Part shown: one piece after another, positions 1 through 11,600 of the stretch
Position numbering within the stretch: the first letter of the stretch is position 1
Layout: the number at the start of each line of letters is the position of its first letter
NCBI RefSeq assembly: GCF_030247195.1
Contig: NC_080671.1
Location: 14,396,843 to 14,460,842 of the forward strand
DNA length: 64,000 nucleotides
Direction of reading: 5' to 3'
From: Topomyia yanbarensis
Lineage: Eukaryota; Arthropoda; Insecta; Diptera; Culicidae
Notes under the pieces: model-generated
Database searches by the model: none
What the model was told of the DNA's origin: nothing
Seen by the model: only the letters and a program-made list of their open reading frames with translations
Translations under genes and position numbers: made by a program

Positions 1-629
1 ACTGTGACGTATATAATAAATTGATAAATAAAATATAATAACGATAGTGTAAAATAACAAATTAAAATAAAATAATAAAAGTATATAAATAGTGTATGGG
101 GTGGCAGACCCGTAGCCAAAACCACCTACTTGGTATCCGCGGGAATCAAAGAATCTCTTTCCAATCGTATGATCCAACAAATTGATTTACGAAATACGCA
201 GTACTTGTCAAACTTTCCACGGAATAGTTTGTTATAAGAAGGGAGAGAACTGTAGCTGTAACGAACGACACCTTCTCTCCTTGACTCCGATTGGCTTTCC
301 ACTTCATTGTCCAGTTGTAACTTCAATGATACCCTGATGCACCCTCTCCACCCCGTAATAGATGTTGTATGGTGTTATTTTACAATACTGAGTCAAAACT
401 TCTCAAGTAGGCCACCCAAATTAGGCGATATCGATGGAAGATCCAATTTTAGTAGTATTTGGCATTGCAAAACCAAATCCAGGTGGGATACGCGAAAATT
501 TTTTTTTGACCATAATATTGACATTTGAAGTTTTTAGACCATTTACTCTACCCATTTGAAGCCGTTGGTTAGAGCAGCGTAATTTATTAGTTAACACAGC
601 TGAGTTCAGGCTTACTTCGTCATAGTCAT
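1..629. other. Unassigned AT-rich sequence
   Basis: No supported gene, repeat or RNA. Short open frames of 66-73 codons on both strands show no recognisable motif and are of a length expected by chance. Confidence 0.6.
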
Positions 630-1440
630 TTGGTAACGCTGTTTTGATCAGGTTTTGTGTTATATTGGGTTATTTCAGTGGATAAGGTTAGACTTACGGT
701 AGCTCTGCAATACTTTATCAGAAAACTTGCTATACGTGACCCAAACTACTAATTATTGAAGTTATTTTTACTTGCTAATTTACGTCAAAAATGAATTCAA
801 CGTTCCAAAGTTATTAAAAATAACCTTACTTGAATTGCTAAGACATGACTATAATTTTAAAGCACCCTAATGAGATGGAAATTAACTCTTTTGAATACCA
901 AACATAAATATGGCGTACCAAATTTAACAAAAAAAAATTAAGAACCTTAGCAACAAAATATTTATTTTTTAGCCTCCCTAACGAGTGTTTTCTTCTAATA
1001 TATTTTAGTATCAAAAAAGAATGCAGTGCACGAACATTATTACTAAAAAAATATTAAACGCTACGACAAAACTATTAATTTTGAGCCACCCTAATGAAAG
1101 GGAATTTCTTCTAACATATTTTAATATTAAAATAAATTCAGCGCACGAACATAACAATTAATCAATGTTATGAATGGTTACATTAAAAATAATTATTTTT
1201 GAGCCATCCTAAAGAGTTAAAAAATTTCTAACAAGTTGTAATATCAAAAACAAATTTAGTGCTTAATAGTTTCTTTTAAAATAATTAAGGGACCGTTTCG
1301 ACAGAAACATTATTGTTGAGCTACCCTAATGAACAGTAACTGTTTATTTTTAATGTGTTTTAATATCAAAAGCGAATTGAACGTACCAAAAATACATAAA
1401 ACCGTCTTATTTGAACTAATACAAAGTTTTGATTTTGATC
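630..1440 (-). repeat. Degenerate ~115-bp tandem repeats (DNA-transposon relic)
   Basis: About five imperfect units are marked by the recurring core CCACCCTAATGA or close variants at 863, 973, 1086, 1204 and 1321, a spacing of 110-118 bp. Read on the minus strand, each unit contains a TTAGGGTGG-like core followed by TCAAAA and a segment like GGTACGNTGAATTCG. The same units occur on the plus strand at about 42476-43000. The homology runs on past the tandem part: the stretch around 630-690 matches the minus strand of about 43230-43300. This looks like a truncated, inverted relative of the element at 42424-44645. No coding potential is visible. Confidence 0.7.
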
Positions 1441-2440
1441 CACCTTTTGCTCTGAACCGAGCCACTATGCGTAGGGCTCGGTAAATTAGAAAATCTGAAG
1501 TTTGCCGCCCAGATTATGTTCGTAGAGGAAGAGCACTAGTTCTCGACCCACAGCCAGCTTTCCGACTGCCATACAGAAATTGCCAATCTGCGTGGATGGT
1601 GGACAACTGTTGGTGTGTAGAGAAGTGGTGCTGTAACCCTACTGAAGGAACTAACTACTAAGTAGTTGAATTAGAGTGGGTGCTATACACATAAAAACCC
1701 CTCCCCGAAGTAATACCGTAAGGTAGTGCCTGAACGGAATCAGGTTCTGGGCAAGAGCAGTGGTTTTTAGCAGCCCAAGCCTGTTCCCTGAGTAGGGCTT
1801 TATACATACTCAGGGCTTTTTAAAAATTCAATTCTGCACTCTAAACAAACATTATCCCAAATCGTCGAGCTGAATCGATTGATATATCGGTCCTCAGGGC
1901 CTCGGAAAAATCTTGAAAGTTTAAGCAAATTCTATATATTTCATTTATAAGAAATGTAAAAGTTTAGGGTGTATCTTAAAAACTGTTTTATTCAAATAAC
2001 TTTTGTGGTATTAATTTAAAACTGAAGTAGTCTTCAAACAACTTTTAGATTGTTTTAATGCGAATCATTTGTTTCATGGCACCTATTATCGTTGAAAAGT
2101 TACGAGAGCTTTTTCGCCAAAAATGGAGTTCATTGGAATTGGAATTTCGCAAAATTCTTGATATTATAAGTGCTTATATATGTGACCTTTCGTTCACTTT
2201 TCGCAGGTTCACTGTGCATTATCATGGCACTACTGATTAATTTAAATATATATGGGGTAAAATCACTTATCAATATTTAGCTAGATAGGATTAAAATAAA
2301 TATTAAAACGAACTACTAGATATATATGTCAAACTTAAAATCAATAATTATAAAATAAATTAAAATTAACATGCATAAAATTCAAATATTAAAATTGTTT
2401 TAGCTAGATAGACGGCACAACGATCAAATTGAAAAACTCC
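1441..2440. other. Unassigned, with one small hairpin
   Basis: No gene recognised. An inverted repeat CCCTGAGTA (1786-1794) / TACTCAGGG (1807-1815) gives a 9-bp stem with a 12-nt loop. It lies in a GC-richer patch (1500-1830) that may be the 3' tail of an unidentified retroelement. A 60-codon plus-strand frame at 2058-2240 has no recognisable motif. Confidence 0.4.
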
Positions 2441-3266
2441 ACACAAACTAGGGTTTATATTCAGCTCATACAACACTACACGTCACAAAACACCCACTAA
2501 CACCCATACTCCAGAGAAGTGAAGTTGATTCGGTAAACACGGCTGAGCAAGTGGGAAATCGGAGGCAAGGTTTCGGGAAACTCTGCAACCGACTCGATCG
2601 TCACTTGGAGTTGGAACAGCAAACCATCCACACGACTCAAACTTGAAGTCTGTTTTCGGAAAAAAGTTTATAAATAAAACCCGCTATCATCGATTGGTGA
2701 CAATAAAGTGAAAACCCACTAAACCGTTAAAGTCGATGCAACCGAAATCAATCAGGTTTCGCAACGTTCGCAGTATCGTCAGCTACGGGTCATATTTCGG
2801 ATCGAGACCAGTGACGACGTTCTCCGAAGGCCAGGAAGCCTACCCACGTGCTTTTCCGGGTCAACGAGTCGACAACCGGCCATCCGATTCAACGCGGTTG
2901 AGCGTCCGAGTTCCAGAACGTACGACTTCCATTAGACCAGCAGGGATCCAGAAGAAGATAGCCTTGGCTCGAGTTACAGTCACCGGTAGAGGACATCGGC
3001 AGCGGCTGGTGCGCAACGGGCCCTACACTTTACACACCTACAAGCGTAAGTCAATTTCTTTGTGATTTTTAGTAGGGGTATTAGGGACGTTATGGACCTT
3101 CAGGTTAGAGTGCTAAATAAAACGAAGAGTAGGATCAAACAGTGATTTTCCCCCTTTACACCTTGAGAAACCACACGGCGAGGATTGTGCCGACCCTGGG
3201 GTTAGGGTAGAGTTCCGTGCGACTGAGCGGGCGGTAACGAAGATAGTTACATTTTGGCGACCAACG
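2441..3266 (+). mobile_element. Possible Ty3/Gypsy-like LTR end with primer-site-like sequence
   Basis: A GC-richer block ends in AGTTACATT, followed by TGGCGACCAACG at 3255-3266. Gypsy-type LTRs often end this way and are followed by a TGG-starting primer-binding site complementary to a tRNA 3' end. A splice-donor-like GTAAGT lies near 3046. A 109-codon frame at 2736-3065 crosses the block but is arginine-rich, matches no family I know and is probably spurious. I could not find the left LTR boundary, a second LTR or any gag-pol downstream, so this would be a solo or truncated copy at best. Confidence 0.3.
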
Positions 3267-3724
3267 AAAAATATTCCCTATTTTTCGAGGATAAGCGAGG
3301 GGGGGGAACGATAGTGGCCATCGTTTTCGCCAGTGTTACTGGTAATTGATCGCAGACTCAGCAAAAATTGATAGATAACGCCATTTCAAATCTAGTGCGA
3401 AGTGGATTTAAAGAATATATACACTGAAGTCTCTTTTTATGCGGTTTTTTATGCGACTTTTTTATGCGGATTTTCAAAGTTATGCTGTTTTTTATGCGAA
3501 TTTTCATAGTTATGCGCTTTATTTTTATACTTTTAATTTCTAGGGCATCACCGAAAGCGACTTTTATCGAAAGATAGATCCTCGTGAATGCACATGCTTA
3601 AACAAAAGACATAAAATGTTCATATTTTTATTTTAGGTTATAAATTACTAGTCTTTGGGTTAAGGATATGAGAAGCTTTCTTGATGCAGTGAAAATAAAA
3701 ACAGAAAATGACTGAATACCTTTT

Positions 3725-3860
3725 TACCTTTCTCATAATAAAACTTATGCAATCGGTCGGAATTTCGACTTTTTAACCGAGGCCCACAGAGCCGAATCTC
3801 TTATACCATTCGACTCACTTCGGCGAGATCGGAAAAAGTCTCTGAGCGTGTATTTTTTTT
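3725..3860 (+). repeat. MITE fragment of the CTTTCTCAT family
   Basis: It starts near CCTTTCTCAT and continues through AACCGAGGCCCACAGAGCC and CATTCGACTCACTTCGGC. The stretch at 20740-20865 is clearly homologous (AACCGAGACCC, CATTCGACTCAGTTCG). Only one end of the family is present here. Confidence 0.6.
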
Positions 3861-4179
3861 ACTTGGTGATAAAGCTTTCATGCAGACCCGGCACACGTTC
3901 AGTAGTTAGACCATACTACCGATTTCGTCCATCGTGTGCCAGAGTGAGGGACTCTGAACAGAGAAGATAACTCTGAACCCTCTTCCTCTAAACTCCACCA
4001 AGAAGTCCGACATTTGCCTGATCCCCCGGATTCCATTTGACATGACTACTTCGGGGGGAGGCGTGCTAATGCACTTCACTTGATTCCAGGTCTAGCTGGT
4101 CGTGCTAGATTTCGCTGGTCTCATAACCGTCATATCAGTCCTGCACGGCATTATATCCTACATGCCTTCCTCTCTACGT

Positions 4180-4800
4180 TGACCAGGTGGATGCCGTGGC
4201 CGATCCGGCGATTCCGGTTGGGGGGTGGCTTCCGGTTCACTGGTGCCCCGACGACCCTGGTGGTTTGTCGCGTTCGGTGCTACTCGGCGTAGTCCCTGAC
4301 GGTAAAGCTAGCCTACCTCGGCGGAGAGTTCCCCGATGAAAGAATGTCTCACGCTACCGTTGACGGACGCGTTATTTTTCCTTAGATGCAGTCCGGCAGA
4401 ATGCCGAGGTCAGTCCAGCGATTCCCGGTGGAGGATTGTGTCCGGTTCACTAGTGCCCCGATGATTCAAGCCGGCGATTCGCTACGGACTACTCGGAATA
4501 GTCCCCGACGGTGGATCTTTCCTACTCCGACGAAGAGTTCCCCGGCAGTGGAAGATCTTCCGAAACCGATGCTACCCGGGCAGATGCCGAGGTCGGTCCT
4601 GCGATTCTGGGTGGAGGGTGACTTCCAGGTGACAGGCGCCTCGACGAGTATCTGCCGGAGTTACTTCCCGATCTATTCGAACTAGTCCCCGGCGGTGGGC
4701 CTAGTCTACTCCGACGGAGAAATTTCCCGACGTTGAAATTTCTCTCGAAATCGTTATCTCGATGCTGGTCGGTTAGGTGCCGAGGTCAGTCTTGCGATTC
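4180..4800 (-). repeat. R1-type 3'-region tandem repeats (orphan)
   Basis: Imperfect GC-rich units of about 180-190 bp are marked by GCCGAGGTC(A/G)GTC at 4404, 4586 and 4780, with shared blocks such as CCGGTTCACT and TAGTCCCCG and a GAGAGTTCCCCG-like block. The same unit, with CCGGTTCACTGGCGCCCCGA, occurs once at 21650-21790, immediately 3' of the R1-like coding region on the minus strand. These are therefore probably 3'-UTR units of an R1-like element inserted in the same orientation, without its coding part. Frames at 4080-4292 and 4386-4685 are by-products. Confidence 0.55.
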
Positions 4801-5063
4801 TGGGGAGTCACGGTTCCGACAGCATAAGTCATTAAGTGACTTTACGCTTGTCTGGACATGCCGCAAACTCAGGCGATTCGCATTTAATGTCAAAAGATCC
4901 TGACTCCTGCGTTGCAGAAGAAAAAGAGTTAAGTAGCCATGTAACTCTAAGCTTGCTCATATGACCCTACTCCACGCTTTTCTCTAAACTTTCTTACTTC
5001 AAATGCTTGCTCTTCCTTGAGTACTATGGCTGTTAATATTGAAAAATATTTCACACCTTATGT

Positions 5064-5210
5064 GTTTTTATGCGGATTTTCAAAGTTATGCGTTTTTTTA
5101 TGCGGATTTTCAAAGTTATGCGGTTTTATTTTATGCGGATTTTCAAAGTTATGCGGTTTTATTTTATGCGGATTTTTTTTATGCGGTACGTATCCCCTGC
5201 ATAAAAAAAA
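5064..5210. repeat. 30-33-bp T-rich tandem repeat
   Basis: Four units with the core TGCGGATTTTCAAAGTTATG start at about 5071, 5101, 5134 and 5167. A more degenerate set lies at 3434-3530. They belong to the subterminal region of the TA-flanked element at 3422-5218. Confidence 0.75.
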
Positions 5211-5289
5211 ATTCAGTGTAATAATCGAACAGAGTCCGACGAAGTGTAGACCACGTGTGTGAATCGTGACTAAATCACGGAGAAAGTGG

Positions 5290-5925
5290 CTATTAGTTCC
5301 AAGCTCCTATTTAAAACCTGTTTTAATCCACCTAGCGGTGCAATTGTGCCTTTCTCATTTCTCTAAACTATGGCACGGAGGCTTTTTATGTTCAACATAA
5401 TTGTGGAAATGTCCATTACATTCTTAGTACACTTTGCACTTATACACAATGGCATGCCAGCCACGAACTTGATGAGCTACGTGTCGACGGTGAAACACTT
5501 GAAACAAAAAAATATCATACTCCATTAGCCTAATCAGCATCAGATCAATGTTATCTGCTTGCTAACTCATTTTGTCATGCGGGGATGGGTATGTGAGGAG
5601 GGCGAAAGTCCCATGAACGAACGACTCCCCAGCTTAAATTGGTATGCTTTGTGATATAGTGGTGGTTTAAAGATGATGGGGTTGAAAGGGAGGGGTATGA
5701 GGGCTGGATGGGGTGGTGGTCTGAGGGGTAATTTAAGGAGAATTTTAAAGGAGGGGAGTGAACAGTAGAGGGGGGGGGGGTGTAACCCCTCTCCGTAAAC
5801 CATCAACTACGCCCCTGTTGAAATCCAGAAACCTTATGCGAGTCGAAAAAAAAAATTAGGGATTAGGTTGACGTTTTTCAGAGTGATTGCATAACCTTTC
5901 TATATGAGAAAGGCAAAAATGGTTT
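5290..5925 (-). mobile_element. MITE of the CTTTCTCAT family, minus-oriented copy
   Basis: Both ends carry CTTTCTCAT-type sequence in inverted orientation: GTGCCTTTCTCATTTC near 5348 and its counterpart TATGAGAAAGGC near 5904. Read on the minus strand, the order of blocks (TATGCAATCACTCTGAAAA, GTCAACCTAATCCC, a GGGGCGTAG block, a C-rich block, GCTGATTAGGCTAAT) matches the plus-strand copies at 20292-20728 and 24675-25425. No transposase is encoded. A 79-codon frame at 5567-5806 lies in the low-complexity G/C-skewed block and is rejected. Confidence 0.7.
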
Positions 5926-7059
5926 CATTTGAATAACATTTGCAGTTTTCATTTTTCATTAAGATGACGTTATAAAAACTTTCACTTATTTTAAAGAGAA
6001 CAATTTGTTTCATTATTCCGAACCTCTAGTTTCTTTCGTTTGAATGTTATATATACTTTTCACTGAAAATATACGATTTTTTGAGTAAATATTGCAAGAT
6101 ATACAAAAATATCGTATTTGGCATTTTTGGTGATCTGTGCTTCAAAGCATGAGGTTTCATATGACAGCAACGATATTTACCTAAAGTTAATCGAAAATGC
6201 TATTTGAAAAAGTTATATTTCTTATGTAAAAGTTCTCATTACTTTGAATCGAAAATAGTTTGCAAGTTAGTGAGTATGAACCAATTATGCGTCCTAAAAT
6301 CATCTTCAAGTTGACCAAAGAGTACTTTAGTGTAACATAAAAACTACGTGGTAAATCGATTGTCTTGTGCGCAGCTCGGCTGCGTTCCATTACCAACCCC
6401 GCACATAGGGTTAGACAAGATTAAAACCACTATAATCGAAATATAAAACTACGAAGGTTATAGAAACATAAACCTTTTTTTAAGGAACACCCTAAAGCTT
6501 ATATTTAAATTTTTCGTGCAATGGAAAGTATGAAAGATACAGCTTGCGTGTCTTCAGCAAAGTTTTCTAAAATGCGTTGTTCTACACCGTTCACCGAAGA
6601 CAATCAAACTCTATCTCGAACCATTAAAAAGTTCGCTTTCAAATTTTACTAAAATTAGAACCACCCTAGTTTCTGTTTGAACGAAAAGAAGGTCCTTATA
6701 AAGCACAACAACTTTTCTAAACGTATTCTAAGACTAAGTTATTTAGCTTTAGCAAAAAGTTGAAATTCCTACTGAATTTGCATTCTGGACCACTGTGCAG
6801 TGATATCGAACCTTATTAGTGTAATACTGTTTTTATAACATTATTTTAAAATGATGCCATACTAGTAAAAATTTGAAAAAAGTAAACCTCTTCGGGCAAA
6901 AGGGGCAAAACTAGCCCAATTTTCCAATTTAGCCTTTACCTGAAAATGGCACACTAATTCTGACTTATTTTAGGGTAAAAGGGTATAATACGCCCTACCG
7001 AGGCAAATTGCCCCTCTTTAATTCCCACGATTCCTGAATTATCTAAAAAGTAAAAATGA
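5926..7059. other. Unassigned AT-rich sequence
   Basis: No gene or clear repeat boundary is recognised. A 69-codon frame at 6187-6396 has no motif. The stretch ends at the 8-bp target duplication of the hAT-like element. Confidence 0.5.
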
Positions 7060-7067
7060 CTGATAAC
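7060..7067. repeat. Target-site duplication, left (outer hAT-like)
   Basis: CTGATAAC here is repeated exactly at 13265-13272, flanking the element at 7068-13264. Eight bp is the standard hAT duplication length. Confidence 0.85.
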
Positions 7068-8090
7068 TAAGGATCGTCGCGGTGCGGATGTGGGCGGTAA
7101 ATGGATAGTCCGCATCGCAACCGCAAAAAAAATAATAAAACCGCACCGCTTACCGCAACCGCACCGTACCGCGCGGTAAATGCGGTAAAATTCTGTATTT
7201 TTGAAGTGTGTTGAAAAATTATTAATTTATTTGTATAGCTAAATATAATACAAAAATTATTTCCTATTTACACCAACATTAACTTTGACAACTTTGTAAG
7301 GTTTATTAATAAAATGCCGTACATCTTGAGATAAATACTTTCGAAACAAGCTAAATATTAGCATAGCACTGAAGTCCTATGAAATGTAGCTGTATTTCAT
7401 CATTATACATACAAAAACGTTCATCCGCAGCAATTAATAGGAAAACTTTTAATTTACTTATCAGAAATCGTTCTACACATAACATAACAGGTATCCATCC
7501 CATCTCAACCAGTACAGAGTTGTTGAAGGACATTTGAAAAACTGCAAAAGATATATGATTTACAGCATACAGCAGAAATGTTTTTACAAATAGGGGATTT
7601 TAGGAACAAAATACGTCAAAACACTTACTTCGTATTTTTCAAGAAATGTATGTATTCTTATTCAAATACTAAGATTGCTCCCTTAAAATTGTATGAGTTG
7701 TAATTTTATAATAGCTAGTTCGAAAGTTCTACCTTTTTATTGTATTTTTTCTAATATTTTTCCATAATGCCAATGGCAAAAACTTCAATTGAAGTTGGTA
7801 AGGGTCAAAAATTGTCCTGTGCAAAATTTGGTATCTGGGCTAACTTTGACACTTGTCACAATAGGAAGGGAGGCTTTGAGAAACACAAAAAATCGAAATA
7901 CCCTACACTAACTTCGAAAGTTACAAAATACTCCTAGCTGAAAAATATTAGTTGTTAATTTGGTAGAAAATATTCCCAGTTGGACGAACAATGGACGTAT
8001 GCGAAAAAAAAGTTATGTAGAATGAGTCTTAAAAACGAATTGCAGGAAAATTCATTGCGAATTTGCACAGAAACCAAAAGAGATACACAG

Positions 8091-8469
8091 ATAAAAATAT
8101 TTTGTAATTTTAAGTTTATTTTCATGCACATATTTGGAGAATGAATATGAATGTAAAATTAAGTTACACCACAAATACACACCAATTGTCATGCTTTCTT
8201 CAACGAATTTTATTATAATTTTACCCGTGGATTGAAAATTACAGTTTCTTTAAACGGAAAATCACAGGCACTTCAATGTATTTTTACTCGAATATTGTTG
8301 TAAAATGAATGACATGTAATATTATACGAATGAAAGTGTAAAATTGTATGCTGTTTGATGCTCCAATTGATTTAAACGTAATTTTCAATCAAATTTTGGA
8401 TTCAATCGTTGTATGTTTACATTCGTATTGATTTACATGTCGTTTAAATTTAATTATTTTTTGGTGTGT
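8091..8469. mobile_element. Possible small MITE inside the outer hAT-like element
   Basis: The left edge TACACAGATAAAAATAT and the right edge, read on the minus strand, TACACACCAAAAAATAAT are similar inverted ends about 380 bp apart, around AT-rich sequence. I see no clear target duplication. The ends recall those of the element at 19535-19875. Confidence 0.3.
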
Positions 8470-8636
8470 AGAAATACGATGTTGAAGAACGAATGATAAA
8501 GTTATCAGCCTAATTTGGACCCCTCCTTATTTTGGACGCTTTTCAAACATTTGTCTCCCTTACTGCTGATTCCTCCAAATTCGATTGGTTTGATGATGAT
8601 AATTTCATTCTTTGGGTTGTTTCTAAGTCTTAAGAC

Positions 8637-11600
8637 CAGTGCTGGGAAAATCATAATCAAAAAAAAATCAAACCGCAATCATGGCTGATAATTATCGCTT
8701 ATGATTTTTAAAATTCTCACTGCCGATAAAATCATGCCGTGATCACTTTCTTAACTATCAAAAGATCATCTCACAAAAATCACTACCGATTTTTTCTTGG
8801 CCTCTATCAGTGGTGATTTTGATCTGTGGCTGAATTTGATAATTGAGAGGGTAATCCCGGCATGATTCTATCTGCAGCGAGCAATTCGGAAAAAATCACA
8901 AGTGAGCATTATCAGCCATGATTGCGATTTGATTTAATTCTTGGATCGATGATCATTATCTATTTTCGAACATTATGGATATGTTAGGGGTGTCAATGAG
9001 CCAAGCTGAATTTTTTTTTCAACTTTTTGGGAAAGTGCTTTATATTGAAGGCAAGTTGTTGGTAGTTGAAAATCAATAGTTTTGGACATTTTCAATGCAC
9101 AGGGGGGGGGGGTCCGCCGATGCATCAAAATGGATTTTTTTCCAACTTTTTGGGAAAGTGTTTTATATTGAAAGGCAAGTTGAGGGCTGTTGAAAATCAA
9201 TAGTTTTGGACATTTTCAATGCACAGGGGGGTCCGCCGATGCATCAAAATGGAATTTTTTCCAACTTTTTGGGAATGTGTTTTATATTGAAAGGCAAGTT
9301 GAGGGCTGTTGAAAATCAATAGTTTTGAACATTTTCAATGCACAGGGGGGTCCGCCGATGCATCAAAATGGATTTTTTCTCAACTTTTTGGGAAAGTGTT
9401 TTATATTGAAAGGCAAGTTGAGGGCTGTTGAAAACCAATAGTTTTGGACATTTTCAATGCACAGGGGGGTCCGCCGATGCATCAAAATGGAATTTTTTCC
9501 AACTTTTTGGGAATGTGTTTTATATTGAAAGGCAAGTTGAGGGCTGTTGAAAATCAATAGTTTTGGACATTTTCAATGCACAGGGGGGTCCGCCGATGCA
9601 TCAAAATGGAATTTTTTCCAACTTTTTGGGAATGTGTTTTATATTGAAAGGCAAGTTGAGGGCTGTTGAAAATCAATAGTTTTGGACATTTTCAAAACTT
9701 TTTCAACTTTTTGGGAAAGGGTTTAATATTGAAAGGCAAACCGAGGGCTGTTGAAAATCAATAGTTTTGAACATTTTCAAGGCATAGGGGGTCCGCCGAT
9801 GCATCAAAATGGATTTTTTTTCATCTTTTTGGGAAAGTGTTTTATATTGAAAGGCAAGTTGAGGGCTGTTGAAAATCAATAGTTTTGGACATTTTCAATG
9901 CACAGGGGGGGGGGGGTTTCGCCGATGCATCAAAATGGTATTTTTTTCAACTTTTTGGGAAAGTGTTTTGATATTGAATGGCAAGTTGAGGGCTGTTGCA
10001 AATCAATAGTTTTGAACATTTTCAATGCACAGGGGGGTCCGCCGATGCATCAAAATGGATTTTTTTCCAACTTTTTGGGAAAGTGTTTTATATTGAAAGG
10101 CAAGTTGAGGGCTGTTGAAAATCAATAGTTTTGGACATTTTCAATGCACAGGGGGGGGGGGGGGGGGTCCGCCGATGCATCAAAATGGTATTTTTTTCAA
10201 CTTTTTGGGAAAGTGTTTTGATATTGAATGGCAAGTTGAGGGCTGTTGCAAATCAATAGTTTTGAACATTTTCAATGCACAGGGGGTTCCGCCGATGCAT
10301 CAAAATGGATTTTTTTCCAACTTTTTGGGAAAGTGTTTTATATTGAAAGGCAAGTTGAGGGCTGTTGAAAATCAATAGTTTTGGACATTTTCAATGCACA
10401 GGGGGGTCCGCCGATGCATCAAAATGGAATTTTTTCCAACTTTTTGGGAAAGTGTTTTATATTGAAAGGCAAGTTGAGGGCTGTTGAAAATCAATAGTTT
10501 TGGACATTTTCAAAACTTTTTCAACTTTTTGGGAAAGGGTTTAATATTGAAAGGCAAACCGAGGGCTGTTGAAAATCAATAGTTTTGAACATTTTCAAGG
10601 CATAGGGGGTCCGCCGATGCATCAAAATGGATTTTTTTTTCAACTTTTTGGGAAAGTGTTTTATATTGAAAGATAAGTTGAGGGCTATTGGAAATCAATA
10701 GTTTTGGACAATTTCAATGCACAAGGGAGTCCGCAGATGTGTCAAAATGGAATTGTTTTAAACTTTTTTGGAATGTGTTTTATATTGAAAGGCAAGTTGA
10801 GGGCTGTTGAAAATAAATAGTTTTGAAAATTTTCAATGCACAGGGGGGTCCGCTGATACATCAAAATGGATTTTTTTTCAACTTTTTAGGAAAGTGTTTT
10901 ATATTGAAAGGCAAGTTGAGGGCTGTTGAAAATCAATAGTTTTGGACATTTTCAATGCACAGGGGGGTCCGTCGATGCATCAAAATGGAATTTTTTCCAA
11001 CTTTTTTAAAAAGTGTTTTATATTGAAAGGCAAGTTGAGGGCTGTTGAAAATCAATAGTTTTGAACATTTTCAAGGCACAGGGGGTCCGCCGATGCATCA
11101 AAATTAATTTTTTTTCAACTTTTTGGGAAAATGTTTTATTTTGAAGGGCAAGTTGAGGGCCCGAAAAGTTTAAAAAAATTCAATTTTAACGCATCGGCGG
11201 ACCCCCTGTGCATTTAAACTGTCCAAAACTATTGATTTTCAACTACCAACAACTTGTCCTTCCATATAAAACACTTTCCCGAAAAGTTGAAAAATTTCCA
11301 TTTTGACACATCGGCGGACCCCCCTGTGCATTCAAAATGTCCAAAACTTTTGATTTTCAACTACCAACAACTTGTCCTCCAATAAAAAACACTTTCCCGA
11401 AAACTTGAAAAAATTCCATTTTGACACATCGGCGGTCCCCCTGCGCATTGAAACTGTCCAAAACTATTGATTTTCAACTACCAACAACTTGTCCTTCAAT
11501 ATAAAACACTTTCCCGAAAAGTTGAAGAAAATTCCATTCTGGCACATCGGCGGACCCCCCTGTGCATTGAAAATGTCCAAAACTATCGATTTTCAACTAC

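Larger units (their letters stand above)
3422..5218. mobile_element. Composite TA-flanked MITE-like element
   Basis: The left end CACTGAAG and right end TTCAGTG are inverted, and both are bordered by TA (3420-3421 and 5219-5220), as for Tc1/mariner/pogo-type insertions. Next to each end are T-rich repeats with the core TATGCGGATTTTCAAAGT: 3434-3530 on the left, and four units spaced 30-33 bp at 5064-5195 on the right. The interior is filled with unrelated repeats: a MITE piece at 3725-3860 and R1-type repeats at 4180-4800. The simplest reading is a small MITE that received other insertions. Two independent MITE fragments are an alternative. No transposase is present. Confidence 0.5.

Noticed and set aside
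5064..5210. CRISPR-like regular repeats
   Set aside because: The units are contiguous T-rich tandem repeats without spacers, and the genome is clearly animal.
7351..7533. hAT transposase fragment
   Set aside because: The 60-codon frame lacks the conserved hAT C-terminal signature, so I do not claim it.
9898..10378. Open frames of 76-91 codons repeated across the 119-bp array (also 8973-9200, 9363-9557, 11467-11742)
   Set aside because: They are translations of the repeat unit in whichever frame lacks a stop. They change length with the G-runs and have no initiation context or homology.
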